A stretch of DNA of 64,000 nt from Ypsolopha sequella (taxonomy: Eukaryota; Arthropoda; Insecta; Lepidoptera; Ypsolophidae). Below, piece by piece: positions 1 to 9,535 of the stretch. Every line of letters begins with the position of its first letter. The first letter of the stretch is position 1. The position numbers and the translations under genes were made by a program. The stretch covers positions 15,701,280 to 15,765,279 of the forward strand of contig OW203998.1 of assembly GCA_934047225.1 (NCBI GenBank), given 5' to 3'. The notes under the pieces were generated by a model that was not told where the DNA came from, made no database searches, and saw only the letters and a list, made by a program, of their open reading frames with translations.

Positions 1-150
1 TATTATTTATACTCTCTAGCCATTCTATATAATGTCTACCTTATTTAGACAAAGTGATTATTGGAGCAGAATTAATCAAATAATCTAGCTTTTGTACATA
101 ATATCTACTAAGACGTGGATAAATTAATAAAACACAATAAAATATTTCAC

Positions 151-265
151 CAAAAGTCAAAAAATAGGTGCGACGACGAGCGAAGCGAGGAGGAGCGTGT
201 TAGGTTTACATGTAAGATAAAATAAGGAGCCAAGCGAAGCGGAGCAGAGCGAGGCGACGCCCCAA
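151..265 (+). repeat. Dispersed repeat rich in GAGCGAAGCG motifs
   Basis: A GTCAAAAAATAGGTGCGACG lead is followed by runs of GAGCGAAGCG-like decamers and a GTTAGGTTTACATGTAA spacer. The same order of blocks appears in reverse orientation at 37200-37325 and 56040-56180, so this is a dispersed repeat. It is far more GC-rich than its surroundings. I do not recognise its class. Confidence 0.6.
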
Positions 266-1050
266 GTTTTGTAACTTAAAATTAAATTGTCACTAAATTA
301 TAAAACTGTTCGCCTGAGGATTATTCAACTCAACTCAAAATTGTATTTTCAAGTCGCCGGTTTCAACAGTTTCATATGATAAGTAAAAAAAACAAGTAGG
401 ATCGCATTTATTACTTTAGCCAATTCCAACTAGCTATTTTGAATAACCTCTAGATAAAGTAATTAATTTATTATATTATCTACGCAGTTTAGCGAATATA
501 TATAATATCTAGCCATTATGTATAACCGCTATAATTACTTTGGCTTTAACATATACACTATAACCTAAAACGTCTAAAACTAAACGACAAACTTATCAGT
601 CAAAACAATCGTGTCAAACAGTCATGAATAGGTCTATCTGATGATGCAGTCGCAAACATCAAGGTTCATTATCATTATCTTTGCGCTCGGATTCCATTAA
701 TCACGTTGGTATTCCAGATCCGAATGAAGGCTTCATCACTGCCCCTCCTTCCGTTCCCCCACGGACCCTACCTCACCGCCTCGTCATCCCAAGTACCTGG
801 ACGCATTCGTGCATTCACCCTTATCAGTTTTGACGCTGTTTTAATGCAGGGTTGGACTTTGAACTATTGATTTTTTCTTGAAAAGTAAGATACTTTTATG
901 GTAATAACTTCGTACTATATCGTACAGAAAAATGGTTTTGAATAATAACATTAAAGTTAAAAAAATTTGAAAAAAAACTTTGTTCTTTTGAATGAAACTT
1001 TTCGAGATCCATTTCAATTGCTCAGAGTCGATAAAATTAATATTGGTGTC
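266..1050. other. AT-rich sequence without recognisable gene
   Basis: No long frame or recognisable element. A C-rich, coding-like patch at about 735-800 stands out in base composition but gives no open frame that I can identify. Confidence 0.5.
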
Positions 1051-1198
1051 GATTCGGTGTAACACGAGTTAATTTATTTGAGAGGATTCGACTTAATTTG
1101 AGGGTTCTGTCTTTTTCTTTCTGTATCGAAAAGACAAAGACAGGACACTTAAAATAAGTTTAGTCCTGTCAAATAGTCAAGTCGTGTTACACCGAATC
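1051..1198. mobile_element. Foldback MITE with GATTCGGTGTAACACGA ends
   Basis: The first 17 bases (GATTCGGTGTAACACGA) return in inverted orientation at 1182-1198. Pairing continues inward through TTTGACAGGA-like blocks toward the centre (TCTTTCTGTATCGAAAAGA). It has no coding capacity. A second, interrupted copy lies at 13826-14482. This is a small inverted-repeat element of unassigned transposon superfamily. Confidence 0.75.
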
Positions 1199-1314
1199 CT
1201 AGTAATTGTCCAAAAGACCACCACTTTCGTACAACTAGAAAAGCTCGACATCGATAATATTTGGGATAAAATAACTTTAATAAAATATAATATAATTTCA
1301 TAAAATAAATTACA

Positions 1315-1438
1315 GGTGGTAGAGCTGATGCCGGGCTCGACTGTGGAGGTACCACCATCTTACTTGGAGACCCCCTCGAAGTAATTCGGGGGAGAGTAAG
1401 AGGACAGCTCACAGGCAAAAAACCAGGAGGCCCACCGA
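1315..1438 (+). repeat. GGTGGTAGAGCTGATGCCGG repeat, copy 1
   Basis: About 124 bp that recur at 5468-5590 with only a few differences. Internal landmarks are CTCGACTGTGGAGGTACCACC and CCCCTCGAAGTAATTCGGGG, the latter a short near-palindrome. It is GC-rich against an AT-rich background. It may be a piece of a non-LTR retroelement; copy 2 is followed by a LINE-like 3' end. Confidence 0.65.
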
Positions 1439-2730
1439 TGTACATTATTTAGTTTTATTATTTTGTTTTTATATTATATACGTGTACGTTATGTACTAAT
1501 ATTACACACATATAATACATCAAATCAAAAAGGTTGTATATTCAATTGTTATATTTTTGGTACACCTGCGACAGGTGAAAACTTATTTGCATGCATCCCA
1601 CAAACAATTATTTTTCACCATCTCCTTTCGACAAATAGTTGAAGCGCCGATTTTATAAATAAAAATATATAAAATAATGTCTAAATTTACAAAATCAAAC
1701 GCATACGTATTTTAGTTATCAGCATATAATGTTAATTATTCGAGCAGAATATATACGTCTATTCTAATTCTTTATATATTATATATATTATTATTCTAAT
1801 TAATTGCTTGATAATTATATATAGTGATCATAGTTCAAATAAATTCTTTTGGTGAGATTTTTGATAACAAAACTTCCTAAATGAGTCCCTGCCTTATTTG
1901 TCTATCTCGCTAATGCGTGGTAGAGCATTGATATTCCGCATCCAATACAGTCTGATTTCGCTCGCAGCGCACTCTGTCATCAAATCAGTAAGATAAACAG
2001 CAAACACCTGTGCTAATAGTAAGAATGCAAGATAACACGGGATTATTGGAGTGCGGTAACATGCTTATTTACAGTGTTTTTTTTCTACTGAATTCATCTA
2101 AACACCCAAGGACATACCTCAAGGCTTTATATTCTCTGCCTCAGGTAGCGTATTAATTCCCATAGCTTAAATTATAAAAGATTTTTTAATTATTTTTTTC
2201 ATAGAATATACGCCATTTTAGGACATAGTTTTCATTATTTTGGTATATAAATTAACCATTATCTTTTTATGATTTTTTAAAGAATTGTCCGATATGACGT
2301 CACTTGAGAGTTTGAGATATTGTACGGATTGTGATGGGTGACTGCTTATAAAAAAAGTGGTATGTCCCCTTCTCATCTGTCATCTATCTGTCAAATCAGT
2401 CGGAAGCAAATTATTATAAATTTATCTTGATAGCAAAGGACACATTCCTAAACAGCCATTTCTCAAGTGACGTCGCACGAAGGCAAATGAAAGTTTTTTC
2501 GTAAAAATATTTATTATCATGAGGTTTTTTAGACCAAAAGATCGAAAATACGGCTTATGAAACCTGACACTTGAAATGGTTTTCAAATTAACACACCTTA
2601 ACGTAATTTAATCTATGCGAATTCAACAATGGAATACTTTCAGCCTTTTAGGGACCCTGCCGACAGATAGTGGTTATTTAGGAAAAAAAAAATATTCAGT
2701 TTAAATTATAGGTAAGTTTTGGACTGGGCT
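1439..2730. other. AT-rich sequence with an inverted TGACGTCACTTGAGA pair
   Basis: No gene seen. GACGTCACTTGAGA near 2296-2309 and its exact inverse TCTCAAGTGACGTC near 2461-2474 form a 14-bp inverted repeat about 150 bp apart, probably the ends of an old foldback element. Confidence 0.45.
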
Positions 2731-2900
2731 GGACTGGGTGCTTATTATCAAAAACATAGATATAATATTCATTTTCTGATTGTCTAAGGATATGTTCGCA
2801 CTTGAAGTGATGTCACAGTTCGTAAATAGTTAAATACCCAATGAAGACAACTTTGAAATTTCAGTTTTTATCTATGTTTTTTATGAGAGATTCTCAGTCC
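2731..2900. mobile_element. Diverged foldback element
   Basis: GGACTGGGTGCTTATTATCA followed by AAAACATAGATA on the left mirrors TATCTATGTTTTTTATGAGA followed by GATTCTCAGTCC on the right. The arms are about 32 bp with several mismatches. No coding content. Confidence 0.55.
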
Positions 2901-3265
2901 AGTCGGCAACCAAAGATATATAATAGAAGGACAGAGAGACCGTAAACTCGATAGGCTACCAAAATGAAATGAATTAAAATTACCAAAATAGTAGACGACT
3001 AGATCCAGAAAGCCAGAAATAGAGATGAAAGGAAAAAACTGGAGGAGGCATTCACTCTATAAGAACAATTCTCGCTTGAAGAGGAATTTAATTAAATGCA
3101 TGCAATTACATTTTCAAGGACATGAAAAAATTAAGATTCTCTGCTGACCAAGCGAAACACGTCATAGCATGTCGGTGACGTGAACCCATAAGATTTTCCC
3201 CTACCAAAAATCGCTCAAAGTGCCTAAAGAAGTTTTCATAATATTTGCAACTGTGAAATTATCAG

Positions 3266-3344
3266 AGACATTGGGAGTCGAGTGATTATTTACGAAACGA
3301 ACGAACTGAGTTTCGTAATAGTTTGCCCGAGTGTCCCAATGTCT
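3266..3344. repeat. 79-bp imperfect palindrome (AGACATTGGGA ends)
   Basis: AGACATTGGGA...ACGAAAC is mirrored by GTTTCGTAATAG...TCCCAATGTCT around a centre near 3303. The arms are about 35 bp with a small offset. It is probably the remnant of a foldback MITE. Confidence 0.6.
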
Positions 3345-4320
3345 ATTATGTTCATTTGCATATAATACTTTATATTTACAATATTTTATTTATAAAAATG
3401 TGTGATCACAGATTTTTCTTGATTTCCTGAATATCTAGTGTAACTTTTCACCTAAGTACATGGCCAAATTTTGGCTTGATCGGTAGAGCCGTTTTGACGT
3501 TTGTCACGGACAGACAGTCAGTTTTATTTTAAGGGTTTATAAGTTGTCATGAAACCTTTAAAAATGTATTTTTTTAACTTGAAAGTTGTTAATGAATTGC
3601 CATAGTCTGCTAAATTGCGGCATTGTGGGCTGTCACTCGTAGACAAAACTTTTTCCTTTTTCCCACGTTTTATCGACATTTTTTTCCTTAGCTCGCTTTA
3701 CTGCCTACATTCGTCTGCTGCCATATGTTTATAATACCTATACACGGATGTATAAATATTAATTCTCACAGGTCGATAAAACCATAGTTAGAGGATAAAC
3801 GCATAATAACAGTCAATTTGAAATTAAGTATGTCAACGTTGACAGTGAGTTAATGGCTGTGAAGCACTCACGATACGTCGATATGCATTAATTTTTCAAA
3901 GACCTGGTTTCAGTATGGGATTTATGATAAAATTAGAAAAATTGCAGGAAGTATTTTTCTTATACTACTAACATAGTCTTGCCATAAATTCTGTCCCGCG
4001 CAAAGTAATATTAAATGTATAACAAAATAAGAATATGTAAAATACAGGTAATTTAGTCTTCAGACACAGGATTGTATATAATGAAATAAAAATTGTTCGT
4101 TGACACTAGTGCCATTAACAGTTCCATGATGGAACTAAGTCAGCCTTCAAACTGTCAATATTGTAGGAAGGCTCACAGCAAGCTGTCTCCTCTTAGACTT
4201 TCCATAATGAACAATCCAATGGATTCAGGGACCTCGGAAGACCTTTGCACGCAACAAACTCCGGTAAATTCATCATCCAGCGTTGTCGCCTTAATTGTGT
4301 GCGTGTGCCGAGTCCTATGG
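3345..4320. other. No gene seen; repeat tail at 3430-3545
   Basis: Mostly AT-rich. The piece near 3430-3545 (a GATCGGTAGAGCCGTTTTGA block, a GACAGACAGTC block, then TTTTATTTTAAGGG) resembles the tail of the lepidopteran GGTTCCGT repeat seen intact at 58883-59436. No supported exon. Confidence 0.4.
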
Positions 4321-4512
4321 AAATCCGTATCCGTACCCTTATTATAAATGCGAAAGTGTGTTTGTTGATTTGTTGGTTGTTGGTTTGTTGGTTTGTCCTT
4401 CTTTTACGCAGCAACGGAGCAATGGACCGATGTAATTTTTTGCATACAGATAGTTTATGGGCCAGAGAGTGACATAGGTATCTTTTTATTAAAGGGAAGA
4501 AAATCATCCTTT
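4321..4512 (+). repeat. TATCCGTACCC...TATAAATGCGAAAGTG repeat
   Basis: Landmarks: TCCGTACCCTTATTATAAATG, a TTGTTGGT-rich run, CTTTTACGCAGCAACGGAGC, and ATAGTTTATGGGCC. The same series occurs at 54485-54677 in this orientation and at 53251-53451 in reverse. It is a dispersed non-coding repeat common in Lepidoptera (family from recall), without evident terminal inverted repeats. Confidence 0.7.
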
Positions 4513-5467
4513 GGCTGTAATAAAGCATTAACGTTTTTGCCTATTTTTTGTTATGTTTGTCAAATCATGTGTCTCCTTACTTTTGTCATTACCATTCATA
4601 AGTAGGAACAAACATGCAATTGTGGGCATTTGCTGGAAAATGTTGGTTAAATAATGAGAAATTTTCAAACTGTGTCAAACAACAAAAAACATTCACTCAA
4701 CAATATTTCTAGCTATACACAAATATACACGACTATTTGGTAGCTCGCAGTCCTCCAACCAATCTCGTTGCACCAGTCCATGCGCATTGCGCACGGACTC
4801 TGCCCAAGCGCGCCACAGCAGAACACTTCCATTTCGTAAAGTTTAGTTTCTGATTCTAGTACTATGACGACTTTGTATCTAGATTTCCATTGTATCATGA
4901 CAACCGGCGTACCATGACAAACGTGGTATCATGACATATGCCTCCGACGTGTAAATTGATCGTTTTAGAACATGTATTCGTTTTACGTATTCGTTTTACA
5001 ACTTATTAGTCCTACTACCCTGGAAGTTGAATTTTTAATTTATTAGCATATAAATTGTAGAACAAGTCAACCAATTGACTAAAATTTTGAGCAGGATCGA
5101 TTATAACCTGGGTTAAAAAATATGGTTAGTTTTTATCCCAGACATTCAAAAGTTCCCTAACAACCAACGACGTTCAAGTGGCGTAAATACAAAAATAAAT
5201 ACAAAATACAAAATTTTGACGCAAGAACGCAAACAAAATTCGTTTTTATAATTGCAAAACTAGCCAGACCGTCAAAAAGGAAATTTTTTCTACTTATTTT
5301 ATTTTCGAAATTTGGCAGCAGGCATCTGGCAAGAAGGGATCTGTCGATTCAAATTATTAGGTGTGATAAATGTAGTCAAATTTGGAACTCCTTCGGCGCG
5401 GGCGGAGTCAGACAGAAGGTTAGTCAATTATAAACAGTTAATTAACTATTACATTAACTTAACCAAA
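4513..5467. other. No gene seen; GC-richer patch at 4740-4830
   Basis: AT-rich sequence with one GC-richer patch (GCGCATTGCGCACGGACTC, GCCCAAGCGCGCCACAG). Its short reading frames resemble no protein I know. It contains an inverted GTACCATGACA / ATCATGACA motif cluster near 4895-4940. Confidence 0.4.
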
Positions 5468-5590
5468 GGTGGTAGAGCTGATGCCGGGCTCGACTGTGGA
5501 GGTATCACCATCTTACTTGGACACCCCCTCGAAGTAATTCGGGGGAGAGTAAGAGGATAGCTCACATGCAAAAACCCAGGAGTCCCACCA
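5468..5590 (+). repeat. GGTGGTAGAGCTGATGCCGG repeat, copy 2
   Basis: Near-identical to 1315-1438 over its full length. Here it is followed directly by a further GC-rich segment ending in a LINE-like 3' terminus, so the repeat may belong to a longer retroelement of which copy 1 is a fragment. Confidence 0.65.
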
Positions 5591-5669
5591 TGTCTAGGAC
5601 CGATAGATGGCGGTCTTAGAATAATAATTATTCTATGATGGCGGTATGTCTATTCCTAATAGCCGGGCT

Positions 5670-5865
5670 TTATATGGAACAGACTGGTGAACGGCAGCGG
5701 CGTAACTGGTGCGAGGGTTCTGGCACCGCGCTCACCAACCCGCCTGCCCAGCGTGTGTGAGTATGGGCAATTCTTCGAGGATGACCGCCGGGAGTGGCAA
5801 AGTCCTGGAAAGGGTTATATCCAGCAGTGGACGAACTAGGCTGATGGAGGGATGGATGGAATTAA
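5670..5865 (+). pseudogene. 3' end of a non-LTR retrotransposon (reverse transcriptase C-terminus remnant)
   Basis: An open frame of about 55 codons ends at a TAG at 5837-5839. Its last residues read EDDRREWQSPGKGYIQQW, which resembles the extreme C-terminus of lepidopteran LINE ORF2 proteins (pattern DR..W..LGK.Y..QW). The stop is followed by AGGCTGATGG and an ATGG-rich tail, the usual way such LINEs end. No start or RT core is present, so this is a 5'-truncated dead copy. The LINE clade cannot be fixed from this piece. Confidence 0.55.
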
Positions 5866-5889
5866 CTATTAATACAAACGATAGTTTGG

Positions 5890-7517
5890 CTTGACTAGTT
5901 TCGATGTATAATGCAAAATCAACAAGGAAATAAAATGTTCCTATGTCGGAACTTGAACCATTTTTTTTACGGATCGCGGGTAGAATAATAAACTTTATTT
6001 TCAGAAGTTACCATTTTTTTAGTTTGTCCACCAAGATCTTTTGGACGTTTACAATTGTTTTTAAGTTCTTCGTATTTCAACTAGTAATGCACATTATTAT
6101 ATCGCATACGAACGCAATCGATTAAGGGCAAATATAAATAAAACATTTTTTCGATTTTTTTGCAATAATCAGTTATCAAAAAGTATATCTATGTTCTCCT
6201 TACGTTTATGAAGTAAGTATGAACAATTCATGTCAATTGATTTATTCATTTACTCTAAATGATTTACTCTTTTTAAGACTTCTTATTTATTTTCTCTCGA
6301 ATATCGATTTCAGGGTTTAGTTGGTTTTTAATTCATAAAATTAGTTCTGCTAAAATTTTCATTTTATCTAGGAGTAAAGTTTTTTTAATAAAACTCGGAT
6401 ATTCGGGAGCACCTGATTTTTCAGTTGTCGTAACAGACATAGCTCCCATAGCGCGCTATTTGAAACAATAATTGATACGTCATAATGCTTGATTCAAAAT
6501 GAGGTGCTCAATCTCGGGTCACCCATGCCCTTAAGATTTACTTTTCTTAAAAAATTTGATTTCTAACTTACTCTCTCGTCTTGTTATACATCACAAAAAT
6601 ATCTATGATTTTTAAATTGCTCTGGTTAAAGAAAACATTTATTCTTTCGGTGACCTCTTCGGTTTACTCTCGTGCTTGCAAGAAAGAGGGCAAACTAATG
6701 CAATGTCACCAAAATATCGGGAACTCATAAAAATTAAATGAAATCGTGGTAAGATACAATTGAAGTATGAATATTTAGTTACCCTTTGCGATGGATTTCT
6801 CGACATAGAATAGAATATATTTTTATTTGTTTTCCAAAATAGTACAAACGTTTATTAAAATAAATCTGTTACATTTTAAAGTATTTAGGCTAAAACAAAA
6901 TAGTCAAAGACTCAGCATGTAGCTATTAAGCATGCAGATTAATAGCAGCCGAATTTCAGTCTAAGCCTCTAGATAATAACTTGGAACACAGTTAAAAAAT
7001 AATTACATTAAATTACAAAAACGTTCAAACAGTACGTTTTTTTTTAAATAGGTTACATAGTCAATGGTATACACTTATACACATAACACTACAGAAAAAA
7101 AACTAAAAATTAAAAGAATAAAAATAAATACTTAAGCAGACATGCTTCGAAAGTAATTTATAAACATAAGTAAAGGAAAAAAGTTGCCCCATTTATACGG
7201 TATCGTTTCACTGTAACCTCTTCGCATTACGCTTTATATCACTGGGTAATGGCTTCGTGTCAGTATAATTGACCTGATATTATCCTGATATCGTCACCGA
7301 ATTACGGTAATACACATGGCTGCGTGATTGTGTCTGTACGGTATTGCCTAATGCTATCTAAGGCCACAGCTGCGGCCGGATTTGGTTTGGAACACGCTGT
7401 TTATGGTTAAGATTTGCGTGTCTATAATTCCTTACTAAGACTTTAATCTAAGTATTAGCTAATTTTAGCTTAGTATATCATATGATATAGCGGCATCCAT
7501 TACTTAGGATGAAAATA
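5890..7517. other. AT-rich sequence without recognisable gene
   Basis: Long AT-rich stretch with no reading frame above 60 codons that I can support and no clear repeat. GC-richer words near 7190-7400 (GCCACAGCTGCGGCCGG) are the only compositional change. Confidence 0.45.
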
Positions 7518-7866
7518 TTATTAGAGTGCATTACAAACAAGAAAAAATCAATTCGAAACAAATTTCAAGTAAACAAATATTCCTCGGGCTAAGATTGGAA
7601 CCTGTGACCTCCTGCTTACATGACAGGCACGCTACCGGCTGCGCCACCGAGGTTCTTATCTGGGCTGACGAATTTGTCCACCAATATGTACCTGTACACC
7701 GAAATTTTGTAACTTTTGCATATAATGCACATACTGAACGCTGACGAGGGCGTTATGCAAGCAAAAGGTCGCATATTCGAAACATGGCCCAAGAAATTTT
7801 TCAAATACTTTTCTTGGAATATGTTTGTAATTGATCTTTTCTAGTTTGTAATGCACTATTATAATA
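7518..7866. mobile_element. Two diverged tRNA-derived SINE-like halves in inverted orientation
   Basis: The left half, read on the minus strand, has a tRNA-like head: a TGGCGCAGCCGGTAGCG A-box, then GTTCCAATC as a weak B-box. The right half (7745-7866) carries matching blocks in the opposite sense (GGTCGCATATTCGAAAC, GGCCCAAG, TTCTTGG). Both outer ends carry AGAGTGCATTACAAAC or its inverse TTTGTAATGCACT. The unit is therefore a 350-bp imperfect palindrome. The end motif recurs alone at 14505-14550. Confidence 0.55.
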
Positions 7867-8237
7867 TAAAAATGAGTTGTTAATATAGATAAGTAATTAT
7901 TGGAAATGTGTACACTCACGCAATCTTAATAAATGAAGGTGCAATCACGACTAACCTAAAATTAGAATTTTTCGATGTCAAGTCAAAGGTAAGCCTTAAC
8001 AGATTTATAGCCTTAAAAATACAATACATAGCTGAGAACTCCAATTAAAAGAATAACCGATAAGATATCACAAGTACAAGTTTTGCATCAGTAAGAAAAT
8101 TGCAAAGTACAACTTGAAAATTAGCAATTACCGTATGAAGCAAGTTTCTATAAATGTACGAATTACCTGCAAAATAAAGATTTTTTTATGGATTCTACAT
8201 TAGAAATCTATTGTATAAATATATAGTAACATTTGAA
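7867..8237. other. No feature seen
   Basis: AT-rich spacer between two SINE-type elements. Nothing recognisable. Confidence 0.5.
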
Positions 8238-8529
8238 GCAGCGGTAGCTCAGGGGTAAAACGCTGGCTTCTCAATTTTGAGATCCAGGTTCGACCCCGGT
8301 CGGGTATGCACCAATGATTTTTTCGGAATTTATGTGCGTAATATTTAGTTTACTTAGCATGCCCTAAAAAGCGTGTATTTGTGCCCGAAGAACAACGATC
8401 ACGTTAAATCGTCGGTGAAACGCGGGTGTAACGAGTGTGGACTGTGACTTGTATTTCACAGTTCACACTCGGAACACTTCTGACATCTTGTTGGGGATTC
8501 ATTTCGTGACGATGAAATGAATCCCCAAT
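8238..8529 (+). mobile_element. tRNA-derived SINE, near full length
   Basis: The head has RNA polymerase III internal promoter boxes: TAGCTCAGGGG (A) and GGTTCGACCCC (B, about 8288). It is followed by GGGTATGCACCA, a TTCGGAATTTATGTGCGTAAT segment, and a body with CGGTGAAACGCGGGTGT and GTGTGGACTGTGAC. Related bodies lie at 43754-43995 and 61536-62200. It ends in a perfect 15-bp-arm hairpin (TTGGGGATTCATTTC and its inverse, 8491-8529). It is not a tRNA gene because the acceptor ends do not pair. Confidence 0.75.
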
Positions 8530-9372
8530 AATATTATTATATTATATATATTTGGATAAAATAGAATAAAATACATATAAATCATCACAAAATCAAGATA
8601 ATATTTCGGGTCTATTCTAGACCCAGCATCAGTTGAGTACCTATTATAATATTATATTACTTATTTGGTTCCATAACAGACCCAAAATATAGTTTGTGAT
8701 AATTTTTACAAGTATTTTATTTTATTATACATGAATATAGATAGCTATATATTCTTAAAAATAAAACATTAGAACCCTCCTATATTCATAATTCGATTTT
8801 AAATTTTGCCGCCAAAAATCGATTTTAATCTGTATACCTCAAGTCTCTATTAGACGATGATTATGTTTCAACACTGCTTTATTAATTACATAGCTTTTCT
8901 GTTTAACACAAAAATAAAAAAAATATATTCGAGAATATGTCATCTTTTTTTTTGTGTCTCAGCGACGGCTGCTATCTTAAGCGCCACTTTTTCTTTTTGC
9001 CAGTGTCAAGTTAGATTCTGACAGGTTTAGTTATTCACACCTTAAGACGCCGTTTGTTTAAGGCCCTTAATACCGCCAAATGGGTACTTTCTAAAGCCTA
9101 CTCCTCTTTTATGGCCAAACCAAAAATATTGAAAAAATGTATTATGGATTATCAACTCTAGGACAACATATGCAACATTTTTATTTTTTCGTACCACCAA
9201 AACTTCAGTATGAAAAATTATTTTAACTGAATGGTGTTTTTTGGCTTGAATTCCCTACTGCTCCTAAGCGGCTTAGTCGATTTAATTCATTTATGCTTTG
9301 ATAAATAGATAAACTTGATAACTATAAATATAACATAGAATTATTCAATCGAACAATCATGTCCATGTGAAA
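8530..9372. other. AT-rich sequence without recognisable gene
   Basis: Begins with an ATT/TAT microsatellite-like run directly after the SINE. The rest is AT-rich and featureless apart from a slightly GC-richer patch at 8955-9070. Confidence 0.45.
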
Positions 9373-9535
9373 AGTATTATTTTCTCCTATTTTGCCCTAT
9401 CAAGGACGCAGCGAGCGTGGTAACAGCCACCACGCATTATGCACTGATATGAACGTTATTTCAATGTCATTTCCGTTGATATTCGTACAGACAAACATCG
9501 AGCTGCTAATTTGGCGACGGTAATCGCCTTAAATC
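9373..9535 (+). repeat. 163-bp repeat, copy 1 (pair at 45955-46117)
   Basis: Shares an ordered set of blocks with 45955-46117: AGTATTATTTT, GACGCAG, AACAGCCAC, GATATGAACGTTATT, TTTCCGT(C/T)GATATT, CATCGAG(T/C)TGCTAATTT and CGCCTTAA. Identity by eye is roughly three quarters. No inverted ends and no frame common to both. Unclassified. Confidence 0.6.

Noticed and set aside
8238..8312. Possible tRNA gene
   Set aside because: A and B boxes are good, but the 5' and 3' ends do not pair as an acceptor stem and the sequence continues into a SINE body.
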